Source: JBGSIZ01 sp041742255 (GTDB taxonomy: Bacteria; Pseudomonadota; Alphaproteobacteria; Rhodobacterales; Rhodobacteraceae). Taken from it: DNA of 5,915 nucleotides. The position numbers and the translations under genes were made by a program. Each line of letters begins with the position of its first letter. Positions within the stretch are counted from its first letter, which is position 1. Positions 5,914-5,915 of this stretch are shown here, in pieces. The stretch spans positions 1-5,915 of the forward strand of contig JBGSIZ010000301.1 of the NCBI GenBank assembly GCA_041742255.1, written 5' to 3'. Below the pieces are notes generated by a model. That model did no database searches, was not told where the DNA came from, and saw only the letters and a program-made list of their open reading frames with translations.

Positions 5914-5915
5914 AT

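Overview
The window looks like an ordinary chromosomal stretch from a GC-rich alphaproteobacterium. Rhodobacteraceae (Roseobacter group) is the best guess. The reasons are the strong G/C preference at third codon positions, the style of the GlcD/GlcE/GlcF and DUF599 proteins, and a compound GC-rich intergenic hairpin of a type I recall from that family. The taxonomic call is inference; no marker gene is present.

Layout, left to right. (1) Bases 1-168, minus strand: the N-terminus, with signal peptide, of a probable exported trypsin-like serine peptidase that runs off the left edge. (2) 274-897, minus: an intact YdeI/OmpD-associated family protein with a DUF1801-like part and an OmdA-like C-terminus. 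(3) 962-2281, 2281-3519 and 3583-5013, all minus: glcF, glcE and glcD, the three subunits of glycolate oxidase, transcribed in the order glcD-glcE-glcF. glcE and glcF overlap by one base (TGATG). glcD and glcE are 63 bp apart, and that gap is almost filled by a two-hairpin element. (4) 5014-5113: a 100-bp divergent intergenic region with a short AT-rich core, a candidate glcD promoter and three short inverted repeats. (5) 5114-5812, plus: a DUF599 family membrane protein of unknown function. (6) 5809-5913, minus: the C-terminal membrane-anchor end of another gene running off the right edge. Its TAG stop shares a CTAG tetranucleotide with the TAG stop of the DUF599 gene.

How the genes work together. 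GlcD (FAD subunit carrying the catalytic motifs), GlcE (second FAD-type subunit) and GlcF (iron-sulfur subunit) form a membrane-associated complex. It oxidises glycolate to glyoxylate and passes electrons towards the quinone pool. No glycolate permease, malate synthase (glcB), glcG or GlcC-type regulator lies in the window, so uptake, glyoxylate use and regulation must be encoded elsewhere. The YdeI-like gene follows glcF on the same strand after 64 bp with no clear terminator between them, so read-through is possible. A functional link is not shown.

I see no mobile element, CRISPR array, rRNA/tRNA or obviously new multigene system. The points most worth a second look are the ATTGGT-N11-ACCAAT repeat straddling the proposed glcD -10 box, the glcD-glcE hairpin element with mutually exclusive pairings, and the shared CTAG stops. 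No gap longer than 300 bases lacks a gene; the largest, 187-273 and 5014-5113, are covered in the entries.
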